Shown here piece by piece: positions 51,555-59,199 of a DNA stretch of 64,000 nucleotides (within the stretch, counting starts at the first letter, position 1; each line of letters opens with the position of its first letter). The DNA is taken from NCBI GenBank assembly GCA_009780585.1, contig WQZS01000005.1:1-64000 (forward strand), in the 5' to 3' direction. The DNA is from Defluviitaleaceae bacterium. GTDB lineage: Bacteria; Bacillota; Clostridia; Lachnospirales; WQUN01. A program made the position numbers and the translations under genes. The notes under the pieces are model-generated. The model had not been told where the DNA came from and ran no database searches. It worked only from the letters and a program-made list of their open reading frames with translations.

Positions 51555-52173
51555 AGGGGTATCGGGTGTAATATCGCAGGAGGATAGGGACGCGCAATTG
51601 GATGACATGGTTTCGTGCGTCACCGAAACAGACGAGGAACGCCGCGCCCGCATTTACCCCATCGTCTTACAACCCCACAATCCCGCGTGGGCCGATTGGT
51701 ACACGGAAGAAAAAGCGAATCTCATACGTCACGTCGGCGCGGACAACATCGCGCGTATCAACCACTACGGCAGCACCGCTGTCCCCGGGCTGGACGCGAA
51801 ACCCACGGTCGATATCCTGCTGGAAATGAAGGAAGGGTTTAATTTGCGCGAGCTTGCCGGGTTATTGCCCCAAGGCGAATACTTCTTCCAATGGCGTGAC
51901 ATGGCCGACGACCCGCTTATCTTATACAAGGGTTATACCCCGACGGGGTTCGGCGAGCGGGTTTTCCATGTGCATGTGCGTCACGAGGGGGATTGGGACG
52001 AACTGTATTTCCGTGATGAATTATTGGCGAATCCCGACACCGCCGTCAAATACGCCGCGTTAAAGCAACGCTTGATGCGGGAATTTACCCACGACAGGGA
52101 CGGTTACACCGACGCGAAGGGTGCGTTTATACGGGAGATCACCGCAAAAGCGAGGGAACGCAATGTTATATAA
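51535..52173 (+). CDS. GrpB-family (UPF0157) nucleotidyltransferase-fold protein
   Basis: 212 residues starting at ATG 51535 inside the yigZ-like 3' end (20-base overlap). After a 40-residue lead the GrpB domain begins: IVLQPHNPAWADWYTEEKANL, INHYGSTAVPGLDAKPTVDILLE with the GS and D-x-D nucleotidyltransferase-like residues, and VFHVHVRHEGDWDELYFRDELLANPD. The function is unknown for most members. It overlaps the flxB-like gene by 11 bases. Confidence 0.88.
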   Translation: MRLVFVEGVSGVISQEDRDAQLDDMVSCVTETDEERRARIYPIVLQPHNPAWADWYTEEKANLIRHVGADNIARINHYGSTAVPGLDAKPTVDILLEMKEGFNLRELAGLLPQGEYFFQWRDMADDPLILYKGYTPTGFGERVFHVHVRHEGDWDELYFRDELLANPDTAVKYAALKQRLMREFTHDRDGYTDAKGAFIREITAKARERNVI

Positions 52174-53296
52174 AATAACAAACGATCGCTTGCCGGAATT
52201 ATTTGCCCGCGTTGCGGAGGAAATGCCGCTTTACTTACCCATGCACGGGGGAGCGAATGACGGTATCGCCAAGGTTAATTTCGCCCGATGGGCGGGGGAT
52301 TTTGAACAAGTGGATTTGCAAACCCTTAAAACGGTTTTATCTCCAAAAGGGTTCTTCTTTCCTGCTTCCGAGGAATTATACAAAGCCGTATTAAAGGATA
52401 ACACTTACGAAATCACGCCCCAACCGCTTAACGATAAACCTTTCGTTTTATTCGGCGTGCGGGTTTGCGACGCTGTTGCTATTAAAATATTAGACGGTGT
52501 TTTCTTGGGCGAAACGATGGACGAATTTTACAAAACACGGCGCGACGCTTCCCATATCATAACCTTGGCGTGCGGGCAGCCTTTGATGACGTGTTTTTGT
52601 GATAAATTCGGCATCAGCCCCAACGAACCGGATGGGGATGATGGGAACGTTGGAAATGGAGGGGATGTTAACGCGTGGTTAAAGGACAATTACTTGTATT
52701 GGCAACCGCAAACGGAAAAAGGAAAAATTTTAACAAATAAAATAAAATGTTTATTAATAACTTCGGAAGAAGTTAACTTGTCCCCTAGTAGGGGACAAGT
52801 TGGAAGCACATCCAAAAAAGAAACAAACCCATTCGCAGCATTACGGGAAAATGACGCTCTCCTCCCCCTGTTCAATTCCAACAAAGAAGCAAACCCATTC
52901 GCAGTATTACGGGAAAACGACGCTACCCTTTCCCTTTTCAATTCCTCCGCATGGGACGAACTGCACCGTACCTGCATCGCTTGCGGCACATGCACCTTCT
53001 TGTGTCCCACTTGCCATTGTTACGACATCGCGAATAACGAAAACGGCGACGGTAACGCCGCCCGATGCCAACGCCATTGGGACGCGTGCCTGTACCCGGG
53101 CTTCACCCAAATGGCGCACGGAAACCCGCGTCCCACGAAAAAGGAACGCTTCCGCCAACGGTACATGCACAAGCTGGCGTACCACCCGCAAAAATACGGT
53201 GTAGTTGCTTGCGTGGGTTGCGGGCGATGCGTGGCCCGATGCCCGGTAAATATGAATATATTAAAAGTAGCACGCGCATTGGAGGCTGCGGAATGA
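52163..53296 (+). CDS. 4Fe-4S electron-transfer protein (FlxB/AsrA-like) with internal repeats
   Basis: 377 residues from ATG 52163 (GAGGGA upstream). The N-terminal part (VDLQTLKTVLSPKGFFFPASE, LFGVRVCDAVAIKILD) resembles anaerobic sulfite reductase subunit A and FlxB. Two ferredoxin motifs follow: CIACGTCTFLCPTCHCYD and CVGCGRCVARCPVN. Between the halves, about 60 residues come from a hairpin (52759-52774), a 27-nt palindrome (52775-52801) and a 66-nt tandem duplication (52817-52948). These look like later insertions. It ends in an ATGA overlap with the FAD/NAD(P) subunit gene, its probable electron donor. Confidence 0.85.
   Translation: MLYKITNDRLPELFARVAEEMPLYLPMHGGANDGIAKVNFARWAGDFEQVDLQTLKTVLSPKGFFFPASEELYKAVLKDNTYEITPQPLNDKPFVLFGVRVCDAVAIKILDGVFLGETMDEFYKTRRDASHIITLACGQPLMTCFCDKFGISPNEPDGDDGNVGNGGDVNAWLKDNYLYWQPQTEKGKILTNKIKCLLITSEEVNLSPSRGQVGSTSKKETNPFAALRENDALLPLFNSNKEANPFAVLRENDATLSLFNSSAWDELHRTCIACGTCTFLCPTCHCYDIANNENGDGNAARCQRHWDACLYPGFTQMAHGNPRPTKKERFRQRYMHKLAYHPQKYGVVACVGCGRCVARCPVNMNILKVARALEAAE
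52759..52774 (+). repeat. Small palindrome adjoining copy C
   Basis: AACTTC-GGAA-GAAGTT has 6-bp arms with the same outer AACTT/AAGTT ends as the 27-nt family and abuts copy C directly. It may be a deleted relative of that family. Confidence 0.6.
52775..52801 (+). repeat. 27-nt in-frame palindrome, copy C (in flxB-like gene)
   Basis: Arm AACTTGTCCCCTA, hinge G, arm TAGGGGACAAGTT: all 13 positions pair. It encodes NLSPSRGQV, almost the same peptide as copy A. Confidence 0.88.
52817..52948 (+). repeat. 66-nt tandem duplication in the flxB-like gene
   Basis: Two adjacent 66-base units encode KETNPFAALRENDALLPLFN(SN) and KEANPFAVLRENDATLSLFN(SS). They lie between the N-terminal domain and the ferredoxin domain. 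Confidence 0.92.
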
Positions 53297-54174
53297 TAAA
53301 CCCATCCAACCCCCCCGGGGGATTAACACACGGCTTCATTCCGAAAAGTGCCCGCATCACGCACATCCGCACCGAAACCCCCGACGTTAAGACCTTCCGC
53401 GTAACGGACGCAAACGGCGGGAAGCCCTTCACCCACTTGCCCGGCCAATGCGCTATGTTGGGCGTACCCGGGGTAGGGGAAGCGATGTTTTCGATCGCGT
53501 CCCCTCCGACGGATACCGACGGCTTCGATTTCAGCATCAAATCCGTGGGTAAGCTGACAAATCATTTGCATGGTTTGCCGCCCGATTCGCCGCTCACTAT
53601 ACGCGGGCCGTTCGGCAAGCCGTTTCCCGTAAATGATGCGTTAAAGGGAAAGAACTTGATATTTATCGCGGGGGGTATCGGCATCGCGCCCTTGCGGTCG
53701 GTCATAAAATATGTGTTCGGCAACCGGGCAAGCTACGGCACGGCGGACATCATATACGGCGCGCGTTCCGCCGCAGACTTGGTGTACCTCAACGAAATAC
53801 AGAACGAATGGGCGCGTGAAAAAAACACCCGCTTACACCTCACCATCGACCGCCCCGAAGAAGGTTGGAATGGCCATGTGGGGTTTGTGCCGGCGCAAAT
53901 AACCGTTGTTTTCGGTGACATCTTTCAAGCAAAAACAACGGATAAAAATAATTTCGTGGTTCTGGTTTGCGGCCCGCCTGTAATGATTAAATATTCTATC
54001 GAAGCCCTGCTCGCCTTAGGCTTTACAAAACCCCAAATTTACACCACCCTCGAAATGAAGATGAAATGCGGGGTAGGCCAATGCGGCCGTTGCAACATCG
54101 GCCACAAATACGTATGCACCGACGGCCCCGTATTCCGCGCCGACGAACTGGACGAACTGCCGGAGGAATATTGA
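53293..54174 (+). CDS. FAD/NAD(P)-binding oxidoreductase subunit (FlxA/AsrB-like)
   Basis: 293 residues starting at ATG 53293 overlapping the previous TGA. The FAD domain has LPGQCAMLGVPGVGEAMFSIAS (an RxYS-like variant) and the NAD(P) domain has LIFIAGGIGIAPLRSVIKYV and VLVCGPPVMIKYSIEALLALG. The C-terminal CGVGQCGRCNIGHKYVC binds a [2Fe-2S] cluster as in PyrK/AsrB. This subunit would oxidise NADH and feed the Fe-S proteins of the Flx-Hdr complex. Confidence 0.9.
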   Translation: MINPSNPPGGLTHGFIPKSARITHIRTETPDVKTFRVTDANGGKPFTHLPGQCAMLGVPGVGEAMFSIASPPTDTDGFDFSIKSVGKLTNHLHGLPPDSPLTIRGPFGKPFPVNDALKGKNLIFIAGGIGIAPLRSVIKYVFGNRASYGTADIIYGARSAADLVYLNEIQNEWAREKNTRLHLTIDRPEEGWNGHVGFVPAQITVVFGDIFQAKTTDKNNFVVLVCGPPVMIKYSIEALLALGFTKPQIYTTLEMKMKCGVGQCGRCNIGHKYVCTDGPVFRADELDELPEEY

Positions 54175-54175
54175 A

Positions 54176-54643
54176 ATGAAAGCAATCGAATTAAATGCAG
54201 AACGGATCGATTTATTAACCGCTTTTGAAAAAGAAGCCCGAGCCACCGAACCCGACATATTCATCAGCGGATTTGACGAAAATAATTTTAAAACCGCAAC
54301 CCTAACAGCCCTAAGTAACCCGAATTTCGCATCGGCGAAGTGTCTTCTTTGCGCGGATGAAAACGACCACATAATCGGAAGAATCGATTTCTCCCTGCTT
54401 CCAAGCCTGGCCTTCGGCGGGGAAATCCGCGCCTACGTAGATTGGATATACGTACTAAAAAAGCACCGTCACAAAGGCGTCGCGCAATTCCTGTTTAAGG
54501 AAATGGAAAAATATTTGAAAAACCACGGCATAAACGAATATTTTTTAATAACTGCGGAAAACGAAGAATCAAAAACTTTTTATAACAGCATCCCCAACGC
54601 GGAAATATCAAAACACGATGTTTTAACCAAAAACCTAACATAG
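54176..54643 (+). CDS. GNAT-family N-acetyltransferase
   Basis: 155 residues with an acetyl-CoA-binding fold. The middle has ENDHIIGRIDFSLLP and VDWIYVLKKHRHKGVAQFLF, in which RHKGVA corresponds to the Q/RxxGxG/A loop, then NEYFLITAENEESKTFYNS with the usual Asn and Tyr. It lies one base after the FlxA-like gene. The substrate is unknown, and it appears to be a passenger in the operon. Confidence 0.85.
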   Translation: MKAIELNAERIDLLTAFEKEARATEPDIFISGFDENNFKTATLTALSNPNFASAKCLLCADENDHIIGRIDFSLLPSLAFGGEIRAYVDWIYVLKKHRHKGVAQFLFKEMEKYLKNHGINEYFLITAENEESKTFYNSIPNAEISKHDVLTKNLT

Positions 54644-54751
54644 CCCGGTCCGGTGGGCGTGTTCCGCAGGGGAATAATTTTTCGTGGGGAGCGACTTTCA
54701 CAGAGCACCCGGCGAAAAATTCATTCCCCGAAAAGAACACCCCCACCGGGC
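54643..54751. repeat. Long imperfect inverted repeat between GNAT and frdB-like genes
   Basis: The arm 54650-54684 (CCGGTGGGCGTGTTC, GGGGAATAATTTTTCG) is complementary to 54713-54749 (CGAAAAATTCATTCCCC, GAACACCCCCACCGG) over about 35 positions with few mismatches, separated by about 28 bases. Outer GCCCGGT/ACCGGGC can extend the pairing. No T-run follows, so it is not a typical terminator. It may be a miniature inverted-repeat element or a structured leader of the next gene. Confidence 0.75.
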
Positions 54752-54779
54752 GGAAAGTAACAAAGTCAGGAGCAAAACA

Positions 54780-55454
54780 ATGGCCGACTTAATTTCCGTC
54801 TTCTTCGACGGCAAACCCTACGCCGTACCCGCCGACCTAACCATCATGACCGCCATGGAACACGCGGGCTTCCGCTTGGTGCGCGGCTGTGGTTGCCGCC
54901 ACGGTTTTTGCGGGGCGTGCGGGACGATTTACCGCATCAAAGGGGATAATAAGGTATATTTCGCGCTAGCGTGCCAACAGCAAGTACGCGCTGACATGTA
55001 CGTGGCCACGCTCCCCTTCTTCCCGCTTAACCGCAGGGAGTACAAACTGGAGGAATTAACCGCGGAGCATACCGTCATGATGCGCCTGCACCCGGAAATC
55101 TTTGCGTGTATCGCTTGCGGCTCATGTACGAAAAGTTGTGCGCGGGGGCTGGACGTAATGCAATACATCGCTTACGCCAAACGCAATGACCTTTCCGCGT
55201 GCGCGAAGGAATCCTTCGATTGCGTGGCGTGCGGTATATGTTCGGCGCGTTGTCCTTCAAATATTTCGCATCCGTTGGTGGGTTTGCTGGCGCGAAGGCT
55301 TAAGGGAAAATACTTGACGCCCGCCGCCGCGCATAATAAAAACCACGTGGAGGAAATAAACGACGGACAATACGAAAAATCCCTAATCGAATTAACGCAA
55401 TTGTCCCAAGCCGAAATCGCGGCGTTATACGACACGCGGGAAATCGAGGGCTGA
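54780..55454 (+). CDS. Fumarate reductase/succinate dehydrogenase-type iron-sulfur subunit
   Basis: 224 residues from ATG 54780 (AGGAG eight bases upstream). The N-terminal [2Fe-2S] domain has VRGCGCRHGFCGACG and a distal ALAC. Two ferredoxin-like motifs follow, CIACGSCTKSCARG and CVACGICSARCPSN, as in FrdB/SdhB and the N-terminal half of methanogen TfrB. Unlike TfrB it has no fused CCG domain; that role could be taken by the separate HdrB in this locus. It is two bases from the flavoprotein gene. Confidence 0.87.
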   Translation: MADLISVFFDGKPYAVPADLTIMTAMEHAGFRLVRGCGCRHGFCGACGTIYRIKGDNKVYFALACQQQVRADMYVATLPFFPLNRREYKLEELTAEHTVMMRLHPEIFACIACGSCTKSCARGLDVMQYIAYAKRNDLSACAKESFDCVACGICSARCPSNISHPLVGLLARRLKGKYLTPAAAHNKNHVEEINDGQYEKSLIELTQLSQAEIAALYDTREIEG

Positions 55455-55455
55455 T

Positions 55456-57084
55456 ATGTATACGCAACCAATGCTGGAATCCGCCAAGATAATCGAAGCC
55501 GCGCGGGCAAGCGGGCAAAAACCCCCGCGTTTGTCCGCAGAAGAAAAGAAAAAGCTGCTTGTGGACTTCCACCCCGATTATCGGGAATCGTCCTTCCAAA
55601 CCTTACAAATCGGTCCCAACGCGGGAGAAAAAGCCCCGATAGAGTTAGCCGAAATGCTACATTCCAACAGCCTTGTATATAGAAAATCATTGCAATCAAA
55701 CCTGTCATGTGTTCTTACAGCTTTAAACCGCGGGGGGGCATCACCCAATTACGATACCGATGTCCTCATCATCGGCGGCGGCGGAGCGGGCGCGTCCGCG
55801 GCTATCGAAGCCCACCACGCGGGCGCGCGGGTTACCATCATAACGAAGCTGCGTATGGGCGACGCCAATTCCATGATGGCTGAAGGGGGCATCCAAGCGG
55901 CGGATAAGGCAAACGATTCCCCCGCGCGGCACTATTTGGACGCCTACGGCGGCGGCCATTACGCAGCCAAGCCCGAACTGCTCAAACGGTTGGTGATGGA
56001 CGGCCCCGAAGCGATCGATTGGCTCTCCGACCTCGGCGTGCTGTTTGATAAGGAACCCGACGGCACCTTTATTACCAACCACGGCGGCGGCACTTCCCGC
56101 AAGCGGATGCACGCTTGCGCCGACTACACAGGCGCGGAAATCATGCGCGTATTGCGCGACGAAGTGCGTTGCCTGGGCATCCCCATCGTGGAATATACCG
56201 CCGCCATCGAACTGCTGACGGACGAAAACGGTTGCGTAAGCGGCGCGCTCCTCATGAACATGCTGACCGAAAGATATGAAATCGCCCGCGCGAAAACCAT
56301 CATCCTCGCCACGGGCGGCGCGGGGCGGATGCATTACAACGGCTTCCCCACGTCCAACCACTACGGCGCGACCGCCGATGGTTTGGTACTGGCCTACCGC
56401 GCGGGCGCGAAGCTATTGTATCAGGAAGCATTGCAATACCACCCCACGGGCGTGGCCTACCCGTCGCAGCTTTTCGGCGCACTCGTGACGGAAAAGGTGC
56501 GCGCGCTGGGCGCGGGGTTGTTTAACGTAAACGGCGAAGCGTTTGTACATCCCTTGGAAACGCGGGATGTGGTGAGCGCAGCCATCATGCGGGAATGTGG
56601 GGAGCGTAGAAAAGGAATCGCGGTAAGCAGCGCATCCGCCGTATGGCTTGATTCCCCCAACATCGACCTCCTGCACGGCGAAGACCATATCGAAAAAACC
56701 CTCCCCGGTATGCTCCGCATGTTTATGAATTACGGCATCGACATGCGCAAAACACCCATCCTCGTATACCCCACGCTCCATTACCAAAACGGCGGCATCG
56801 AAATCGAACCCGACGGCAGCACGCCCAAAATCCCCAACCTGTATGTGGCGGGGGAAGCGGTCGGCGGCATTCACGGGCGCAACCGCTTGATGGGAAATTC
56901 GCTGCTGGACATCATCGTTTTCGGCCGCCTAACGGGGAAAAACGCCGCGAAAAAAGCCCGGGAAATTACCCCGGGCAAGTTAGACTTACAGCATGTGGAG
57001 GATTACGCGAAAACGTTGGCGGAAAAAGGAATCGTAACGGGTAAGGCTTCGCCGTTGCTACTCCCCGATTATACGAGTTCGTAA
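55456..57084 (+). CDS. Fumarate reductase-type flavoprotein (TfrA/FrdA-like)
   Basis: 542 residues. A roughly 100-residue N-terminal extension (ESAKIIEAARASGQKPP, SAEEKKKLLVDFHPDYRE) precedes the FAD domain VLIIGGGGAGASAAIEAHHAG. GGAGRMHYNGFPTSNHYGAT, LQYHPTGVAYP and GIHGRNRLMGNSLLDIIVFGR are the core SdhA/FrdA/NadB motifs, including the His and Arg residues that bind the dicarboxylate. The His of covalent-FAD enzymes is replaced (GDANSMMAEGGIQ), so FAD should be non-covalent as in soluble TfrA. No membrane anchor gene is present. Reduction of fumarate or a similar enoate is inferred. Confidence 0.88.
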   Translation: MYTQPMLESAKIIEAARASGQKPPRLSAEEKKKLLVDFHPDYRESSFQTLQIGPNAGEKAPIELAEMLHSNSLVYRKSLQSNLSCVLTALNRGGASPNYDTDVLIIGGGGAGASAAIEAHHAGARVTIITKLRMGDANSMMAEGGIQAADKANDSPARHYLDAYGGGHYAAKPELLKRLVMDGPEAIDWLSDLGVLFDKEPDGTFITNHGGGTSRKRMHACADYTGAEIMRVLRDEVRCLGIPIVEYTAAIELLTDENGCVSGALLMNMLTERYEIARAKTIILATGGAGRMHYNGFPTSNHYGATADGLVLAYRAGAKLLYQEALQYHPTGVAYPSQLFGALVTEKVRALGAGLFNVNGEAFVHPLETRDVVSAAIMRECGERRKGIAVSSASAVWLDSPNIDLLHGEDHIEKTLPGMLRMFMNYGIDMRKTPILVYPTLHYQNGGIEIEPDGSTPKIPNLYVAGEAVGGIHGRNRLMGNSLLDIIVFGRLTGKNAAKKAREITPGKLDLQHVEDYAKTLAEKGIVTGKASPLLLPDYTSS

Positions 57085-57506
57085 ATCGTGACTTCCCAAT
57101 TCTCAAGCCCTGTTGAATTAAAATGAATAAACCAGTATCCGGCTTCCTTGTTGATGATTACTTCCCGTTCGGCTTTCAAATCCAAAAGGGTCATAATGGA
57201 TTGGTCAAACGAAGCGACCCGTATATTACCGTCGGCGTCTTGTGATACCGTCGAGCCTTCCTCTAAAATATAAACCAAACCGTTGCCGCCGGACTCCTTC
57301 GCCGTTATCCGCGATGAAATTTTTATTTCCCCGCCATTAAGTTGAAACGGTTGGCTTTGCCGTTGGTCTGCCGTACCCGAAAGCGTAGCCACATGCGCCC
57401 AATTTTCTGTATTATTATTCGCGTCAGCAGGGGTATAGGTATCGCCGCAAGCCGCCAAGAACGCCAACAAAACCACCGCTATAAATAAAGCCATACATTT
57501 TTTCAT
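57069..57506 (-). CDS. Small lipoprotein of unknown function
   Basis: 145 residues. The signal peptide MKKCMALFIAVVLLAFLAAC ends in the lipobox LAAC with the acceptor Cys at residue 20. The mature part is a single beta-rich domain (FQLNGGEIKISSRITAKE, NWEVTIYELV) similar in style to bacterial pre-peptidase or galactose-binding-like folds. AAAGGAG precedes the ATG. It is convergent with the flavoprotein gene and overlaps its last 16 bases. Confidence 0.8.
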   Translation of the reverse strand: MKKCMALFIAVVLLAFLAACGDTYTPADANNNTENWAHVATLSGTADQRQSQPFQLNGGEIKISSRITAKESGGNGLVYILEEGSTVSQDADGNIRVASFDQSIMTLLDLKAEREVIINKEAGYWFIHFNSTGLENWEVTIYELV

Positions 57507-57662
57507 GCGCCCAAAAGCTCCTTTGTTAAAAATTTATGGCATCGTTAACCATAAATATATTTTGTCGATTCTTTTCGGTTTTATTCAATTATATTTCATA
57601 AACAATCGGGTAAATTAAATCTTTATATATAAGTTTTTATTGATTAATAAATTATCATTGAA

Positions 57663-57704
57663 CCGTGCATATTATTTGTAATGCACGGCATTTTATTTTA
57701 TAAT
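57663..57704 (+). promoter_or_regulatory. Promoter with overlapping palindromic operator of the relB/yoeB-type locus
   Basis: TTGTAA (57676), 17 bases, TATAAT (57699) form a good promoter 23 bases before the antitoxin start. The perfect inverted repeat CCGTGCAT...ATGCACGG (57663-57688) spans the -35 box. Antitoxins of this type usually bind such a palindrome to autoregulate. Confidence 0.6.
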
Positions 57705-57726
57705 GAAAAAATCGGAGGTGCTATGA

Positions 57727-58005
57727 ATGACGGATACAATTAACGTAACGATTCGGCTTGACCGGACTATTAAAGAACAAGCGGAAAAAATGTTTAATGA
57801 TTTAGGCATGAATTTATCGACGGCGTTTAACATCTTTGCTCGGCAATCGCTTCGGCAAGGTAAAATCCCCTTTGAAATTTACGACCCTTTTTATAGTGAA
57901 AGAAACCAAGCCGAATTAAAACGCAGAATTATTGACATCGAAGCGGGTACGGCAGCCTTCGTTGTAAAGACAATGGAAGAACTCGAGGTTATGGCGGATG
58001 AATAA
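57727..58005 (+). CDS. RelB/DinJ-family antitoxin
   Basis: 92 residues. INVTIRLDRTIKEQAEKMFNDLGMNLSTAFNIFARQSLRQGKIPFEI is the RelB/DinJ ribbon-helix-helix signature, and the acidic C-terminus (IEAGTAAFVVKTMEELE) would wrap the toxin. GGAGGTG lies upstream. It overlaps the yoeB-type frame by eight bases, the standard antitoxin-toxin arrangement. With the toxin interrupted, this antitoxin may be an orphan. Confidence 0.92.
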   Translation: MTDTINVTIRLDRTIKEQAEKMFNDLGMNLSTAFNIFARQSLRQGKIPFEIYDPFYSERNQAELKRRIIDIEAGTAAFVVKTMEELEVMADE

Positions 58006-58264
58006 AGGGATTTCATTCAAGGATTCCGCTTGGGAAGATTACCTCTATTGACAAACAAAGGATAAAAGGACGCTGAAGAAAATCAACGCCCTTTTAAAAG
58101 ATATTGACCGCCACCCCTTTACGGGCGAAGGCAAACCAGAACCTTAAAAATACGATAGACAGGGTTACTGGAGCAGGCGTATCGATGAAGTGCATAGAAT
58201 CGTTTATAGGGTTACCGAAGAACAAATTGTCATTGTTCAATGCAAGGGGCATTATAACGATTGA
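57998..58264 (+). pseudogene. YoeB/Txe-type toxin interrupted by two nonsense codons
   Basis: A continuous 89-codon frame reads like YoeB: KDSAWEDYLY, TGA at 58049-58051, KRTLKKINALLKDIDRHPFT, GEGKPEP, TAA at 58145-58147, KYDRQGYWSRRIDEVHRIVY and finally CKGHYND. Conserved catalytic Glu/Arg/His/Tyr residues of this ribosome-dependent mRNase are otherwise kept and no frameshift is present. The TGA falls where YoeB has Trp (YLYW) and the TAA where it has Leu (PEPL), consistent with two point mutations. The gene is thus recently inactivated. Its 3' end overlaps the convergent araC-type gene by 35 bases. Confidence 0.9.
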
Positions 58265-59129
58265 TTACCGGTATCCAAATCTCGCAGCGACATTCCGAGT
58301 CCCTGTCACCGAAGTACATTTCCAAATCGTAATCGCAATCGGCGTGTTCGTAGCTTACGGTGGGGAACCATTCGGCGTAAATGCGTTGCCAGGTGTTGTG
58401 GATTTTTTCGTCGTCGTTTTCGGTCACCCAACCGGTGTCGAATACCGCCCATGTCTGCGCGGGGATATCGAAAACCTTATATTCCGGCGGGATGGGCTTG
58501 TCTGGTTTGTAACAGGCGATGGCGTAGTTCATGTTGCCGTCGGGGTTGTGCCCGTAGGTTACGCCCGCTTCGAAAATCCCGTTTTTCGGCTTACCCGCGG
58601 CTTGCAAAAACGCCGCCATCCTGCCGTCCTCCACGCAAGCCATAATGAACGCGGGGATTTCCTTGAAGCATCGGCCGTCAATGACGGTCGTCTTTAATTC
58701 CGGTCCGAACAACGTAAAGGCCTCTTTCCGTTCGATGCGGTAGTCCATTTCATCCTCTCCTTTTATCGAAATTTGGAAGGACATCCTTGGGAAGACCTTC
58801 AGCGTCTTGCCCATACCGCGCGCTGATGTGGGCGTGATTTTATGCAGGTTTTTGAAGGCCCTGCTAAACGCTTCGGGTGACTCGTAACCGTACTTGACCG
58901 CCGCGTCGATGACCTTGATACCGGTGGTTTGCAACTCCAGCGCGGCGAGGGTGAGCCGCCTGCGACGGATGTATTCGTTCAACGGCACGCCCGTGATAAA
59001 TGAAAACATGCGGGTGAAATGGTACGTCGAGCAGCAGGCGATTTGCGCGGCGCGGTCGTAGGATATTTCATCCGCCAATCGGGATTCGATATAATCGAGC
59101 GCGGCGTTCATGCGGTTAAGCCATTCCAT
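58230..59129 (-). CDS. AraC-family regulator with GyrI-like effector domain
   Basis: 299 residues from ATG 59129 (GAGGAGGG upstream). Two HTH units in the N-terminal 110 residues have RAAQIACCSTYHFTRMFSFITG and VIDAAVKYGYESPEAFSRAFKNLHKITP. The C-terminal half (YRIERKEAFTLFGPEL, AVFDTGWVTENDDEKIHNTWQRIYAEWFP) is a GyrI/SOUL-like small-molecule binding domain as in Rob and BltR. The C-terminal codons run into the 3' end of the toxin pseudogene on the opposite strand. Confidence 0.92.
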   Translation of the reverse strand: MEWLNRMNAALDYIESRLADEISYDRAAQIACCSTYHFTRMFSFITGVPLNEYIRRRRLTLAALELQTTGIKVIDAAVKYGYESPEAFSRAFKNLHKITPTSARGMGKTLKVFPRMSFQISIKGEDEMDYRIERKEAFTLFGPELKTTVIDGRCFKEIPAFIMACVEDGRMAAFLQAAGKPKNGIFEAGVTYGHNPDGNMNYAIACYKPDKPIPPEYKVFDIPAQTWAVFDTGWVTENDDEKIHNTWQRIYAEWFPTVSYEHADCDYDLEMYFGDRDSECRCEIWIPVINRYNAPCIEQ

Positions 59130-59199
59130 AGGGTTCCCTCCTCGAGAAGAGGATAATAAAAAAGGTGCCGCGGCACCTTGCAAATCTTGCACGGGATTG

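Noticed and set aside
56954..56975. GCCCGGG...CCCGGGC inverted repeat in the FrdA-like gene
   Set aside because: Arms of seven bases in GC-rich coding DNA without the AACTT/AAGTT ends; likely chance.
57998..58264. TGA read as Trp or another recoding in the yoeB-type frame
   Set aside because: The second interruption is TAA at a Leu position, and elsewhere in the window TGA serves as a normal stop, for example in spoIIIAA and the flxB-like gene.
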